Assembly: GCF_020524625.1 (NCBI RefSeq)
Contig: NZ_JAIVLL010000001.1
Coordinates: forward strand, 62,001 to 126,000
Reading direction: 5' to 3'
Origin: Brevundimonas poindexterae
GTDB lineage: Bacteria; Pseudomonadota; Alphaproteobacteria; Caulobacterales; Caulobacteraceae
Length of the DNA stretch: 64,000 nucleotides
Part shown: positions 50,830-59,561 of the stretch, piece by piece
Layout of the letters: each line of letters starts with the position of its first letter
Numbering within the stretch: position 1 is the stretch's first letter
Notes under the pieces: model-generated
What the model was told of the DNA's origin: nothing
Databases searched by the model: none
What the model saw: the letters and a program-made list of their open reading frames with translations, nothing else
Program-made: the position numbers and the translations under genes

Positions 50830-51867
50830 CTACCCGGTGTAGGTGCGATCCACCCGGCTGCCGACCGAAGTCAGCAGCTCATAGGCGATGGTGCCGGTGT
50901 CGCGCGCGGCATCGTCGATCGGCCGGTTGGGGCCAAACAGTTCGACCCGGTCGCCCTCGACCACATCCAGTCCGGTAATGTCGACCGCCAGCGCGTCCAT
51001 GGATATCCGCCCCAGAATCGGCCGCAGCTGCCCGGCGACGAAGACCTGGCCCCTCGGGCTGGTGGCGCGCATGACGCCATCGGCATAGCCCGCGCCGACG
51101 GTCGCGACGGTCAGCGGCTGGTCGGCCACCTTGCCCCGGGCATAGCCGACGCTCTCGCCGACGGGGACCGGCCGCACCTGCAGAATCGGCGCGCTGAAGG
51201 TGGCGACGGCCTTGATACGCGGGTCGGGCCGCCCCTCGGGTCCACCGCCCCACAGGCTGATGCCGGGCCGAACGGCGTCGAAGCCATAGTCGGGCCCCAG
51301 GAAACAGCCGCCTGAATTGGCGAAGGAGGCGGGGATGTCGGGATAGCGACTGCGGACGTCGGCAAAGGTGTCGCGCTGTTGCCGGTTCATCGGGCTGTCC
51401 GGCTCATCGGCGCAGGCGAGGTGGCTGATCACCAGTTCCAGTCCGGGGAAGGCGGCCGGGGCCTGCTCCGGGCGAAAGCCCAGCCGGTTCATGCCGGTGT
51501 CGATGTGCAGGCCGCACGCGCCGCCGCCCGCCTCTTGCCAGCGGGCCAGTTGATTGGCGTGGTTGATGACCGGGCGGAGGTCTGCGTCTCGAAGGGCTGC
51601 CGCGGCGCCTGCGGTGCATCCATCCAGCACATAGATGATGGGGGTCGCTCCCATGGCCTCGCGCAGGGCCAGACCCTCGACCAGACGGGCGACGAAGAAG
51701 GTGCCCGCCCCCGCCTGCATCAGACGGGTGACGCAGGCCTCGGCGCCGAGGCCATAGGCATCGGCCTTGACCACGGGCTGTACCGGCCGCCCGGTCAGGC
51801 GTTCCAGCGTGTGGAAATTCTGTGCGAGGGCGTCGAGATCGACGGAAAGACTGGCCGGGGAGAGCAT
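50830..51867 (-). CDS. alr: Alanine racemase
   Basis: PLP enzyme converting L- to D-alanine for peptidoglycan. The 345-residue protein has the PLP-lysine in PVVKADAYGLG (Lys34), HIDTGMNRLGF, and the second catalytic base Tyr in VGAGYADGVMR. The C-terminal domain has ILGRISMDALAVDIT. ATG 51867 is preferred over the TTG at 51885. Placement between dnaB and radA is conserved in alphaproteobacteria. Confidence 0.95.
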   Translation of the reverse strand: MLSPASLSVDLDALAQNFHTLERLTGRPVQPVVKADAYGLGAEACVTRLMQAGAGTFFVARLVEGLALREAMGATPIIYVLDGCTAGAAAALRDADLRPVINHANQLARWQEAGGGACGLHIDTGMNRLGFRPEQAPAAFPGLELVISHLACADEPDSPMNRQQRDTFADVRSRYPDIPASFANSGGCFLGPDYGFDAVRPGISLWGGGPEGRPDPRIKAVATFSAPILQVRPVPVGESVGYARGKVADQPLTVATVGAGYADGVMRATSPRGQVFVAGQLRPILGRISMDALAVDITGLDVVEGDRVELFGPNRPIDDAARDTGTIAYELLTSVGSRVDRTYTG

Positions 51868-51975
51868 CCCCGGCTTATGCCGCAACCTGTAGGGCCTGCG
51901 AACCGGTTTGACGGAAATTTCCGACCGCCTTCAAACGGGATTGCCAGACGACCGGAAATCGCGCCTTCCTTCGGA

Positions 51976-52767
51976 ATGAGCACGCAGCCGGTTCGCGACG
52001 ATCTCCTCACCCTCGCCGCGATCGGCGTGCTGGCCGCGCTGACTGCCGTCGCGTCCCACGAGCTGGTGGGACACAGCGCGGGATGCCTCGCGGCGGGCGG
52101 CGAGGTAAGACTGGTCACGACCATCTTCTTCCGCTGCGACGGTGGCAATGGCCTGACCGATCTGGGCGGGCCATTGGGCAATCTGGCGTTGGGTGTGCTG
52201 GCGATGGCCCTGACGGCCAGCCGTCGTGTCAGGCTGAAGGAGATGCGGGTCTTTCTGCTGCTGACCGGGGGCTTGGCACTGTTCTGGTTCTTCTCGCAGC
52301 TCGTCGTGAACGGTCTGACGGGTTCCGGTGACTGGAGCTTTGCCGCCGGTCAGCTCGCATGGCCGTCGTCGTGGCGTGTCGTCGCCGTGGCGGTGGGCGC
52401 GCTGGGCTACGACCTGACGCGTCGCGGCCTGACACGAGGCATGCGGACGCTGTCGGCGGGCGGAGACCCGGCCGGCGACAGGCGACGGTTCCTGGTCCCT
52501 TGGGCGGCGGGCATGATAGCGCTCACGGCATCGGCCGCCCTGTTTGCCGGTGATCGACTGGGCGGCATTCGCGACACAGCCCTGACGCTGGGACTGGCCC
52601 CACTGGGACTGGTGCTCGCCCTGGTTCTGGCAGAACGGTTCGGCCCCACGGCGCAAATGCCGTTGCAACCGATCCCGCGCCGCCGGGCGTGGATCATAGC
52701 TGCCGGGGTCCTGTACGCAGCGTTCTGTCTGATCGTGGCGTCGGGACTGGGTGGCGGTGCGCTATAA
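51976..52767 (+). CDS. Integral membrane protein with HExxH motif
   Basis: A 263-residue protein with about six hydrophobic segments. The first helix ends in SHELVGHSAG (His28, Glu29, His33), a match to the zinc HExxH motif placed within a membrane helix as in M50 site-2 proteases. A GGPLGNLALG segment (about 66-75) recalls the NPDG-adjacent region only loosely, and no clear third ligand is seen. It is divergent from alr. A membrane metallopeptidase is possible but unproven. Confidence 0.68.
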   Translation: MSTQPVRDDLLTLAAIGVLAALTAVASHELVGHSAGCLAAGGEVRLVTTIFFRCDGGNGLTDLGGPLGNLALGVLAMALTASRRVRLKEMRVFLLLTGGLALFWFFSQLVVNGLTGSGDWSFAAGQLAWPSSWRVVAVAVGALGYDLTRRGLTRGMRTLSAGGDPAGDRRRFLVPWAAGMIALTASAALFAGDRLGGIRDTALTLGLAPLGLVLALVLAERFGPTAQMPLQPIPRRRAWIIAAGVLYAAFCLIVASGLGGGAL

Positions 52768-52798
52768 CCGGGACGTAGCCGCCACCCGAATTCTCCTG

Positions 52799-53920
52799 CT
52801 AGCGAGCCGACCGGGCGGCGTCCCGCAGCGTTTTCATGCGCTCAAGGTGCACGCGGGCGTGATTGATCGCGTTTCCGAAGGCGACATGCGGCGAAAACTC
52901 GGCCGGCGCCGAGACATAGGATCCGGCCATCAGGCCCCCCGAGATACGGCTGACTGTGCGCCCGTCCGGCAGGGTTTCGACCAGCTCCTGGCCCTCGCCC
53001 TCAAAGGTCGGCACAGCCGTCTGGTTGAGGTCGAGCAGGAGGTAACGGCTGGCCAGGGCGTGAGCGTTATCGACCTCGGCCCGGATCAGGCGACCGTCGT
53101 CCTTGAGCCATTCGCGCGTGAGGAAGATGGATATCTCGGCACGGGTCAGCTTGTTGTCGCGTGCCTCTTCGAGCTCCCGGGTCATGGCCCGATATTCGTC
53201 CGTTCCTTCTGCGGGCAGGGCGCCGGACTCGTCCCGAGCGCTGTTCTCGATCGAGGCGATGAGTTCTTGCTGCAGCTCAGGGGTCAGCTCCGGGACCGGC
53301 AGATGTGCCGAATAATAGACGAAGGTGTTTCTGTAGGTCGGTCCCGACAGCTCCGCCTTGGGCGGCGAGTCTTCAAACGTGTAGGGTGTGACGTACGGAA
53401 TCTCCTCGCTGCTGTAGCTCGCCGTGATCGTGATCATCAGCGTGGTGGCGTCCTCGGACAGCCAATAGGTGGCCGCAACCTCGATCGCATCGTCTTCGGG
53501 CGTGGCTGGCGCCAGCCTTTGAACCGACGTCACCTCGGAAAAGGTCACGCCGGCCCCGGAGTCATCAACCGGAACCAGAGCCAGAAGACTGCCCGTCAGG
53601 GAAGCGTTCAGCGTGTCGACCGGCATCACCACAGCGATCTCGTCGGCGGCCTGTGAGGCCCGCTTGCTGGGACCGTAGTTCATCATCGCATCCAGACCTG
53701 CGGAGACGAGCGCACCGACGAGACCGTATGGGGCACCTGCGGCCGAGCTGTTCTGCATGAACCAGGTCTTGCCGACCCCGTAGTCGTTCTCGACAACCAC
53801 GACCCGCGTCGAGCCCATGGCCGCAATCTGGTCGGTGTTAAGAGGTCTCGCCTGAGGCACAGGTGTACCGGCGCAGGCAGCAAGAGACATCGCGCCAAGC
53901 GCGGCAATCAGAATACGCAA
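52799..53920 (-). CDS. Hypothetical lipoprotein
   Basis: A 373-residue lipoprotein (signal MRILIAALGAMSLAAC, Cys16). The mature part has mixed alpha/beta character: a segment near VVVVENDYGVGKTWFM, a Gly/Ala region (GLVGALVSAGLDAMMNYG), then beta-rich and helical parts. I recognise no family. The DYGVGKTW stretch is only superficially P-loop-like and lacks a Walker B partner. A good promoter lies upstream at 53971-53999. Confidence 0.65.
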   Translation of the reverse strand: MRILIAALGAMSLAACAGTPVPQARPLNTDQIAAMGSTRVVVVENDYGVGKTWFMQNSSAAGAPYGLVGALVSAGLDAMMNYGPSKRASQAADEIAVVMPVDTLNASLTGSLLALVPVDDSGAGVTFSEVTSVQRLAPATPEDDAIEVAATYWLSEDATTLMITITASYSSEEIPYVTPYTFEDSPPKAELSGPTYRNTFVYYSAHLPVPELTPELQQELIASIENSARDESGALPAEGTDEYRAMTRELEEARDNKLTRAEISIFLTREWLKDDGRLIRAEVDNAHALASRYLLLDLNQTAVPTFEGEGQELVETLPDGRTVSRISGGLMAGSYVSAPAEFSPHVAFGNAINHARVHLERMKTLRDAARSAR

Positions 53921-53970
53921 TGGAATCCCCCCAAGGAACGAGCGCGACCTCCCGCCGCTGCTCAGCCTTG

Positions 53971-53999
53971 ATTTATTGACGGTTTTCCAAACCTGTCAA
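53971..53999 (-). promoter_or_regulatory. Promoter for the 373-residue lipoprotein, overlapping a hairpin after dnaB
   Basis: On the minus strand TTGACA (53999-53994) and ATAAAT (53976-53971) are separated by 17 bp, a near-ideal promoter with its start about 45 nt before the ATG. The same DNA forms a TTGACaGGTTT/AAACCGTCAA hairpin 18 bp after the dnaB stop. It could therefore also end dnaB transcripts, although there is no T-run. Confidence 0.5.
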
Positions 54000-54017
54000 T
54001 CGACCGCCACGGGAATT

Positions 54018-55499
54018 CTACTCGTAATTGCTGCTGTCGTAGCGGTTGTCGTGGGCGAGGTTGCCGAAGCGGGTCGTATCGGCGTCGAACGACAGCCGGA
54101 CCGTGCCGATCGGGCCGTGACGCTGCTTGCCGATGATAACCTCGGCGACGTGCTGCAGCTGGTCCATGTCCTGCTGCCACTTGAGGTGTGCCTCGGTGCC
54201 CTCTCGCGGCTCGGACCGGCCCAGATAGTAGCTTTCGCGATAGACGAACATGACCACGTCGGCGTCCTGCTCGATCGAGCCCGATTCCCGCAGGTCGGAC
54301 AGCTGGGGCCGCTTGTCGTCGCGGCTCTCGACCTGACGCGACAGCTGCGACAGGGCGATGACGGGCACGTTCAGCTCCTTGGCCAGCGCCTTGAGGCCCC
54401 CGGTGATCTCGGAGACCTCCTGCACCCGGTTCTTCTGGCTGTTGGCGTCGCCCACGGTCAGCAGCTGCAGATAGTCGACGATGATCAGGTCCAGCCCGTG
54501 TTCCTGGCGCTTCAGGCGGCGGGCGCGCGCGGCCAGCTTGGAGATGGGCAGGCCGCCGGTGGCGTCGATATAGAGCGGGCTCTCGCCGATCTCGATGGCG
54601 GCATCGCGCAGCCGGCCATAGTCGGAAGCGTCGATCTCGCCCTTTCTCAGCCGGTCGGACGAGATGCCCGAGGCATCGGCCAGAATCCGCATGGCCAGCT
54701 GTTCGGCGCTCATTTCCAGCGAGAAGAAGGCCACCACGCCGCCCGATACGGTCTTGCGGCCCTCGGGTGTCGGCTCCCAGCGATAGTTGCGGGCCACGTT
54801 GAAGGCGACGTTGGTGGCCAGCGACGTCTTGCCCATCGACGGGCGACCCGCGAGGATCAACAGGTCAGAGGGATAGAGACCGCCCAGTTTCTGGTCGAGG
54901 TCATCCAGCTGGGTTGCAAGGCCCGCCAGCTTGCCGTCTCGCTGATAGGCCTCGCCCGCCATCTGCACCGCACCGGCCAGCGCCGTCGAGAAGCTGACGA
55001 AGCCCGACGACGGCTTGCCCGTTTCGGCCAGGGTGTAGAGCGACTGTTCGGCGCTTTCGATCTGGTCCAGCGCGGGGGTTTCCGGGTCCGGCGCCGCCCG
55101 GGTGATGTCGCCACCGATACGGATCAGGTCGCGCCTGAGGGCCAGGTCATAGATGACCCGCGCATAGTCCGGCGCATTGGCTGCGGGCGGGGCCCGGTCC
55201 ACCAGATCGGCCAGATAGCGCAGGCCGCCGAACTGTTCGAAGGCCGGGTCCTGTTTGAAGCGCCCCATCAGCAGGGTGGGCTCGGCCAGCAGGCCCTGGC
55301 GGATGTGATCCTCGATCACGTCATAGAGCCGCTGGTGGAACGGCTCGTAGAAATGACTGCCCCGCAGCTTGTCCGACAGGCGCTCGAAGGCCGAGTTGTC
55401 GAACAGCAGACAGCCCAGCAGCGCCTGTTCGGCCTCCAGGTTGTGAGGCAGGGACTGGGGACCGGCGTCGGACGGGGAGAGGGCAGCGAGGGCGTTCAT
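54018..55499 (-). CDS. dnaB: Replicative DNA helicase
   Basis: Hexameric 5'-3' helicase of the replication fork. The 493-residue protein has the N-terminal DnaB domain (LPHNLEAEQALLGCLLFDNSAFE) and RecA-like core with Walker A LAGRPSMGKTSLA, Walker B LIIVDYLQLL, QLSRQVESR and the C-terminal RESGSIEQDADVV. There is no intein. A GAGTC site lies 31 bp upstream and a GGTTA/TAACC inverted repeat 2-16 bp upstream of the start. Confidence 0.97.
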   Translation of the reverse strand: MNALAALSPSDAGPQSLPHNLEAEQALLGCLLFDNSAFERLSDKLRGSHFYEPFHQRLYDVIEDHIRQGLLAEPTLLMGRFKQDPAFEQFGGLRYLADLVDRAPPAANAPDYARVIYDLALRRDLIRIGGDITRAAPDPETPALDQIESAEQSLYTLAETGKPSSGFVSFSTALAGAVQMAGEAYQRDGKLAGLATQLDDLDQKLGGLYPSDLLILAGRPSMGKTSLATNVAFNVARNYRWEPTPEGRKTVSGGVVAFFSLEMSAEQLAMRILADASGISSDRLRKGEIDASDYGRLRDAAIEIGESPLYIDATGGLPISKLAARARRLKRQEHGLDLIIVDYLQLLTVGDANSQKNRVQEVSEITGGLKALAKELNVPVIALSQLSRQVESRDDKRPQLSDLRESGSIEQDADVVMFVYRESYYLGRSEPREGTEAHLKWQQDMDQLQHVAEVIIGKQRHGPIGTVRLSFDADTTRFGNLAHDNRYDSSNYE

Positions 55500-55581
55500 T
55501 GGTTAACGTGTAACCGATGCGGCCCCCCGGAGTCAGGGGTTGTCCTGTCTTGGCCGGGGACGGATTGGCGGGGGCTGTGGA

Positions 55582-55959
55582 TCAGCCGCCCGGACAGGGA
55601 TAACGCGAGGCCAGCCAGGACCGGATGCCGTCCGTCACCGTCATGCGCTGGCGGCGGGACTGCGGAATGCCGTTCAGATAATCCAGCAACTGCCGCGGAT
55701 TGAGGTCGAGGCGCTCGGGCGGGCAGGCGGGGGGCGTGCGACCGGCGGCGCGGGCGTCGCGGATCTCGCGGCCGACGGCGGTGAAGGCGCGTTCGGCCTC
55801 TCCCTTCAGCCGGTGGGCGTCGGGCATCAGCATGGCCGCAGGGTTCATCGGAATGCGATTGGCCCGGGTGACGAAGGTGTCCAGGTTCATGGCCGCCTGG
55901 GCATGGGCGACCCCCGCCAGAACGACGACCGCCAGAGCGATCAAAGCACCGATACGCAT
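55582..55959 (-). CDS. Small secreted hypothetical protein
   Basis: A 125-residue protein with signal peptide (MRIGALIALAVVVLAGVAHAQAA) and a helical mature part. Two cysteines (CPPER and the near-terminal YPCPGG) may form a disulfide. I know no family. ATG 55959 starts the signal; upstream extension lacks coding character. It lies between rplI and dnaB on the same strand. Confidence 0.65.
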   Translation of the reverse strand: MRIGALIALAVVVLAGVAHAQAAMNLDTFVTRANRIPMNPAAMLMPDAHRLKGEAERAFTAVGREIRDARAAGRTPPACPPERLDLNPRQLLDYLNGIPQSRRQRMTVTDGIRSWLASRYPCPGG

Positions 55960-56096
55960 GAGACCCTCCCTCGATGGCGGGAGAGTTGTCCGGCCTCGTG
56001 TCAAAACTGGGGCGCGGTGCAGGCCGGGATCCCGCCAAGAAAAAGGGCGCGCCACCCGCAGGAGACGCGCCCTGATCTGTCGTCGATCCGCAGGGA

Positions 56097-56681
56097 TCAG
56101 GCTTCTTCGCCGAAGCCTTCCTGTTGACCGGCGCCGCCTTCGATGAGGTCCGCGGCAGCCTGTTCGGCGGCCTGACGCTCGTCATCGAACTGCGAGCGGA
56201 TGACGTCCTCACCGCGCGCCTGACGCTCGGCTTCATCGGCCGAACGCGCGACGTTCATCTTGACGGTGGCCGAGACCTCGGCGTGCAGGCGGACCTGCAC
56301 CTCGTGGACGCCCAGCGTCTTGATGGGGAAGTGCAGCACGACCTGCGAGCGCTCGACCTTGCCGCCTTCAGCCTGGATGGCCTCGGCGACGTCGCGCCCG
56401 GCGACCGAACCGTACAGCTGACCGGTTTCACCGGCCTGACGGATCATCACATAGGTCTGGCCGTCGATCTTGTCGGCGATCTTCTGGGCCTCGGCCTTGT
56501 TCTTGTCGTTGCGGGCCTCGATGGCGGCGCGTTCGACTTCGAAAGCCTTCAGGTTGGCGGCAGTGGCCCGGCGGGCCTTGTCGCGCGGCAGAAGGAAGTT
56601 ACGGGCGAAGCCGTCCTTGACGGACACGACGTCGCCGATGGCGCCGAGGTTCTCGACGCGTTCAAGCAGAACGACCTTCAT
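56097..56681 (-). CDS. rplI: 50S ribosomal protein L9
   Basis: The 194-residue L9 has the N-terminal rRNA-binding domain ([36 protein letters not shown]), the long connecting helix and a C-terminal domain with [18 protein letters not shown] Glu/Ala/Gln-rich tail makes it longer than the E. coli protein (149). It starts 1 bp after the rpsR stop in the rpsF-rpsR-rplI operon. Confidence 0.97.
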   Translation of the reverse strand: MKVVLLERVENLGAIGDVVSVKDGFARNFLLPRDKARRATAANLKAFEVERAAIEARNDKNKAEAQKIADKIDGQTYVMIRQAGETGQLYGSVAGRDVAEAIQAEGGKVERSQVVLHFPIKTLGVHEVQVRLHAEVSATVKMNVARSADEAERQARGEDVIRSQFDDERQAAEQAAADLIEGGAGQQEGFGEEA

Positions 56682-56682
56682 C

Positions 56683-56958
56683 TTACTTCACCACATAAGG
56701 CAGGAGGGCCAGGTAACGCGCGCGCTTGATGGCCTTGGCCAGCTCGCGTTGCTTCTTTTGCGACACCGCGGTGATGCGCGACGGCACGATCTTGCCGCGC
56801 TCCGAGATGTAGCGTTGCAGCAGCTTGACGTCCTTGTAGTCGATCTTCGGCGCGTTATCGCCCGAGAACGGGCAGACCTTGCGGCGACGATAGAACGGAC
56901 GACGGGCGGGGCCGTCACCGACGGGGGCGCCCGGCTTGGGGGATTGGGTATCGGTCAT
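56683..56958 (-). CDS. rpsR: 30S ribosomal protein S18
   Basis: The 91-residue S18 has an N-terminal Pro/Gly-rich stretch and the conserved core [66 protein letters not shown]18 binds S6 and the central domain of 16S rRNA. It is the middle gene of rpsF-rpsR-rplI, with an 11-bp gap to rpsF and 1 bp to rplI. Confidence 0.97.
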   Translation of the reverse strand: MTDTQSPKPGAPVGDGPARRPFYRRRKVCPFSGDNAPKIDYKDVKLLQRYISERGKIVPSRITAVSQKKQRELAKAIKRARYLALLPYVVK

Positions 56959-56969
56959 GTGGCCGGTCC

Positions 56970-57344
56970 TTATTCCGAGGCGTTGGAGGAATCGTCGCGC
57001 GACGAGCGTTCACGCTCGCGCTCGCGACGGGCCAGCAGGGGCGACAGTTCCAGGTCGAGTTCCTCGACGCGGACGGTCAGCCAGCGCAGCACGTCTTCAT
57101 TGATCGACAGCTGACGCTCGACCTCGGCCATGGCGGCCGCCGGGGCGTCGATGGCGAGCAGCGAATAGTGCGCCTTGCGGTTCTTCTTGACCCGGTAGGT
57201 CAGGTTACGCAGGCCCCAGTACTCGATCTTGGCAACGGCACCGCCGCCTTGCTCGACAAGACCCTTGATCGTTTCGTTGAGGGCTTCGGCCTGTTGCGCG
57301 CTGATATCCTGGCGCGACATGACCGTGTGCTCGTATAGAGCCAT
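56970..57344 (-). CDS. rpsF: 30S ribosomal protein S6
   Basis: The 124-residue S6 has the S6 fold ([57 protein letters not shown]) and a charged C-terminal tail ([19 protein letters not shown]). In E. coli this region is extended post-translationally by glutamates. ATG 57344 is used, with GGGAG upstream. The 5' region has a promoter at 57481 and a possible S6:S18 regulatory hairpin. Confidence 0.97.
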   Translation of the reverse strand: MALYEHTVMSRQDISAQQAEALNETIKGLVEQGGGAVAKIEYWGLRNLTYRVKKNRKAHYSLLAIDAPAAAMAEVERQLSINEDVLRWLTVRVEELDLELSPLLARRERERERSSRDDSSNASE

Positions 57345-57368
57345 CGTCATCTCCCTTGTGGGGCTCGG

Positions 57369-57398
57369 CATGGAGTGACCGGGTAAGTCGGCTCCACG
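57369..57398 (-). promoter_or_regulatory. Possible S6:S18-binding leader hairpin of the rpsF operon
   Basis: In the rpsF 5' leader, CGUGGAG (57398-57392) can pair with CUCCAUG (57375-57369). CCG is unpaired at 57391-57389 on the 5' side, and a short inner stem leaves CA on the 3' side. Known S6:S18 autoregulatory motifs have a CCG bulge of this kind between two stems. The hairpin lies about 25 nt before the ATG. Drawn by eye. Confidence 0.38.
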
Positions 57399-57480
57399 AT
57401 GGTTCCCGAAGCGGCGGCCGGAAGGCATTCCCGGACCCTTTGACATTCCGCACCGGGACCGAGGCCCTGGAAAGCGGCGG

Positions 57481-57509
57481 CGTATAGGGGATTTCCGCCC
57501 GCACGGCAA
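57481..57509 (-). promoter_or_regulatory. Promoter of the rpsF-rpsR-rplI operon
   Basis: On the minus strand TTGCCG (57509-57504) and TATACG (57486-57481) are separated by 17 bp. Transcription would start near 57474 and give a leader of about 130 nt before rpsF. No other good promoter is visible in the gap shared with the divergent DAHP synthase gene. Confidence 0.55.
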
Positions 57510-57596
57510 GCGCGCGCGGTCACCCCTCTCTATCCTGCGACCGAATGGCTTCAACCGTTTATTGTTCGGGAAGCTTCAACGCCCTATCTTGGCGGT

Positions 57597-58970
57597 ATGA
57601 CCCGCCGCTGGACCCCTGATAGCTGGAGAGAGAAACCCGTCGTGCAGATGCCGACGGACTATCCGGACGCCGGTGCGCTGGCGGCCGTCGAGGATGAACT
57701 GCGGGCCCTGCCGCCGCTCGTCTTCGCCGGAGAGGCGCGTCGCCTGACCGACCGGCTGGCGGATGTCGAGGCGGGGCGGGCCTTCCTGCTCCAGGGCGGC
57801 GACTGCGCCGAGAGCTTCAAGGAGTTCTCGACCGACAACATCCGCGACACCTTCCGCCTGATCCTGCAGATGGCGGTCGTCCTGACCTTCGCCGGCCGCA
57901 AGCCCGTTGTGAAGGTGGGCCGGATCGCCGGCCAGTTTGCCAAGCCGCGTTCCTCCTCTGTCGAGGCCATCGATGGCGTGGAGCTGCCCAGCTACCGCGG
58001 TGACATCATCAACGGCATGGGCTTTACGCCCGCCGAGCGCGTGCCCGACCCCCAGCGCCTGCTGAAGGCCTATCACCAGTCGGCCTCGACGCTGAACCTG
58101 CTGCGCGCCTTCGCAGGCGGCGGCTATGCCGATCTGTACAACATTCATCGCTGGACCCTGGGGTTCGCGGCCGACAACACCTATGGCGCGCGCTACCGCG
58201 AGCTGGCCGACAAGATCGGTGAGGCCTTGGCCTTCATGGAAGCGGTTGGCGTGACGCCCGAAAGCCATCCCGACCTGTCCCGGGTTGAGGTCTTCACCAG
58301 CCATGAGGCCCTGCTGCTGAACCTAGAGAGTGCGCTGACGCGGCTGGATGGGGCCACCGGGGAATGGTTCGACACCTCGGCCCATATGGTCTGGATCGGC
58401 GAGCGCACCCGCCAGCCGGACGGCGCCCACATCGAATTCGCCCGCGGCATCCGGAATCCGATCGGCCTGAAGTGCGGGCCGACGATGGAGCCCCACGACC
58501 TGCTGGCCCTGCTGGATATCCTGAACCCGGAGAACATCCCCGGGCGCATGACGCTGATCGGCCGGTTCGGCGCGGACAAGGTCGGCGAGCGCCTTCCGAA
58601 ACTGATGCGCGAGGTGAAGGCCGCAGGCCGCCGGGTCATCTGGTCGATCGATCCGATGCACGGCAACACCCTCAAGGCCGGAAACGGCTACAAGACCCGC
58701 CCGTTCGAGCGGATCCTGAGCGAGGTGCGCACCTTCATCGATGTGGCCGAGGCCGAGGGCGTGCATCCCGGCGGCGTCCATCTGGAGATGACGGGCCAGA
58801 ACGTCACAGAATGCCTGGGCGGCGCCCAGATGCTGACCGAGGACGACCTGAGCAGTCGCTATCACACCCATTGCGATCCGCGCCTCAACGCCGACCAGGC
58901 GCTGGAGCTGGCCTTCCTGGTGGCGGAACGCCTGACGTCGGGACGCCAGTCCCGATCTGCTGCGGCCTGA
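57597..58970 (+). CDS. Class II 3-deoxy-7-phosphoheptulonate (DAHP) synthase
   Basis: First step of the shikimate pathway, condensing PEP and erythrose-4-phosphate. The 457-residue protein is the plant-like class II type. Motifs are [11 protein letters not shown] (metal Cys), [19 protein letters not shown] (PEP Arg/Lys), [38 protein letters not shown] (metal His) and [10 protein letters not shown]. The opening [18 protein letters not shown] is typical. The prephenate dehydratase gene follows after 7 bp, so both are likely one operon. It lacks the class I allosteric motifs. Confidence 0.95.
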   Translation: MTRRWTPDSWREKPVVQMPTDYPDAGALAAVEDELRALPPLVFAGEARRLTDRLADVEAGRAFLLQGGDCAESFKEFSTDNIRDTFRLILQMAVVLTFAGRKPVVKVGRIAGQFAKPRSSSVEAIDGVELPSYRGDIINGMGFTPAERVPDPQRLLKAYHQSASTLNLLRAFAGGGYADLYNIHRWTLGFAADNTYGARYRELADKIGEALAFMEAVGVTPESHPDLSRVEVFTSHEALLLNLESALTRLDGATGEWFDTSAHMVWIGERTRQPDGAHIEFARGIRNPIGLKCGPTMEPHDLLALLDILNPENIPGRMTLIGRFGADKVGERLPKLMREVKAAGRRVIWSIDPMHGNTLKAGNGYKTRPFERILSEVRTFIDVAEAEGVHPGGVHLEMTGQNVTECLGGAQMLTEDDLSSRYHTHCDPRLNADQALELAFLVAERLTSGRQSRSAAA

Positions 58971-58977
58971 GGTCATC

Positions 58978-59529
58978 ATGGCCCGGGGACGCGTCGCCTA
59001 TCAGGGGGCACCGGGGTCCTTCAGCCATGAGGCCTGCGCCGTGCTGCGGCCGTGGGATGAACCGGTCGGCCACGAGACCTTCGCCCAGGCCATCGATGCG
59101 GTCCGGCAAGGCGATTGCGACTGCGCCCTGATCCCCGTCGAGAACAGCCGGATCGGCACGGTTCAGCCCGCCAGCGATCTGGTCGCCGCGTCCGGGCTCG
59201 AGGTCCTGGCGGAAGTCTGGCGGCCCATCCGCCTGGCCCTTATGGCGCCCGAGGGGGCGCGTCTGTCGGACATCCGCACGGCTGAAAGCCATCCGGCCGC
59301 ACTGGGCCAATGCACGGGAACTTTGGCGGACCTGGGGCTCAAGGCCGTCGAGGCCTATGACACCGCCGGGGCCGCCCGCGCCGTGGCCGAGGCAGGAGAC
59401 ACCAGCCGCGGGGCGCTGGCGCCCACCGGGGCGGCCGAGATCTACGGATTGTCGATTTTGCGCAACGACATGCAGGATTCGGCCGATAATCGGACGCGAT
59501 TTGTCCTGCTGGGCCGGAAGGGCGCTTGA
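58978..59529 (+). CDS. pheA: Prephenate dehydratase lacking the ACT domain
   Basis: Converts prephenate to phenylpyruvate for Phe synthesis. The 183-residue protein covers only the catalytic domain: RVAYQGAPGSFSHEAC, GDCDCALIPVENSRIGTV and the catalytic TRF near the C-terminus (DNRTRFVLLGRK, Thr173). The usual C-terminal ACT domain (ESRP, Phe feedback binding) is absent, since the stop comes 8 residues after TRF. The length of about 280 expected for PDT-ACT is not reached and no ACT-coding sequence follows in any frame. Feedback by Phe at this enzyme is therefore unlikely. Downstream is the leader ORF at 59562. Confidence 0.9.
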   Translation: MARGRVAYQGAPGSFSHEACAVLRPWDEPVGHETFAQAIDAVRQGDCDCALIPVENSRIGTVQPASDLVAASGLEVLAEVWRPIRLALMAPEGARLSDIRTAESHPAALGQCTGTLADLGLKAVEAYDTAGAARAVAEAGDTSRGALAPTGAAEIYGLSILRNDMQDSADNRTRFVLLGRKGA

Positions 59530-59554
59530 CGGCGCACGATTTCTGCGGGCATCA
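59526..59554 (+). promoter_or_regulatory. Possible promoter of the Phe/Tyr leader
   Basis: TTGACG (59526-59531), overlapping the pheA stop, is followed after 17 bp by GCATCA (59549-59554). The -10 is weak, but the spacing would place the transcription start at about 59561-59562, the A of the leader ATG. No Shine-Dalgarno precedes that ATG, which agrees with a leaderless transcript like that described for rhizobial trpL. Confidence 0.4.
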
Positions 59555-59561
59555 CCGACCC

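Noticed and set aside
53767-53800. P-loop in the 373-residue lipoprotein (DYGVGKTW).
   Set aside because: Lacks the full GxxxxGK[ST] and any Walker B, and lies in an exported protein.
57545-57619. A 24-codon ORF overlapping the DAHP synthase start with Tyr, Phe, Trp and Tyr, as a possible aromatic leader peptide.
   Set aside because: Only four aromatic codons, scattered, overlapping the gene out of frame, and no hairpin pair. The density is far below that of the 59562 leader.
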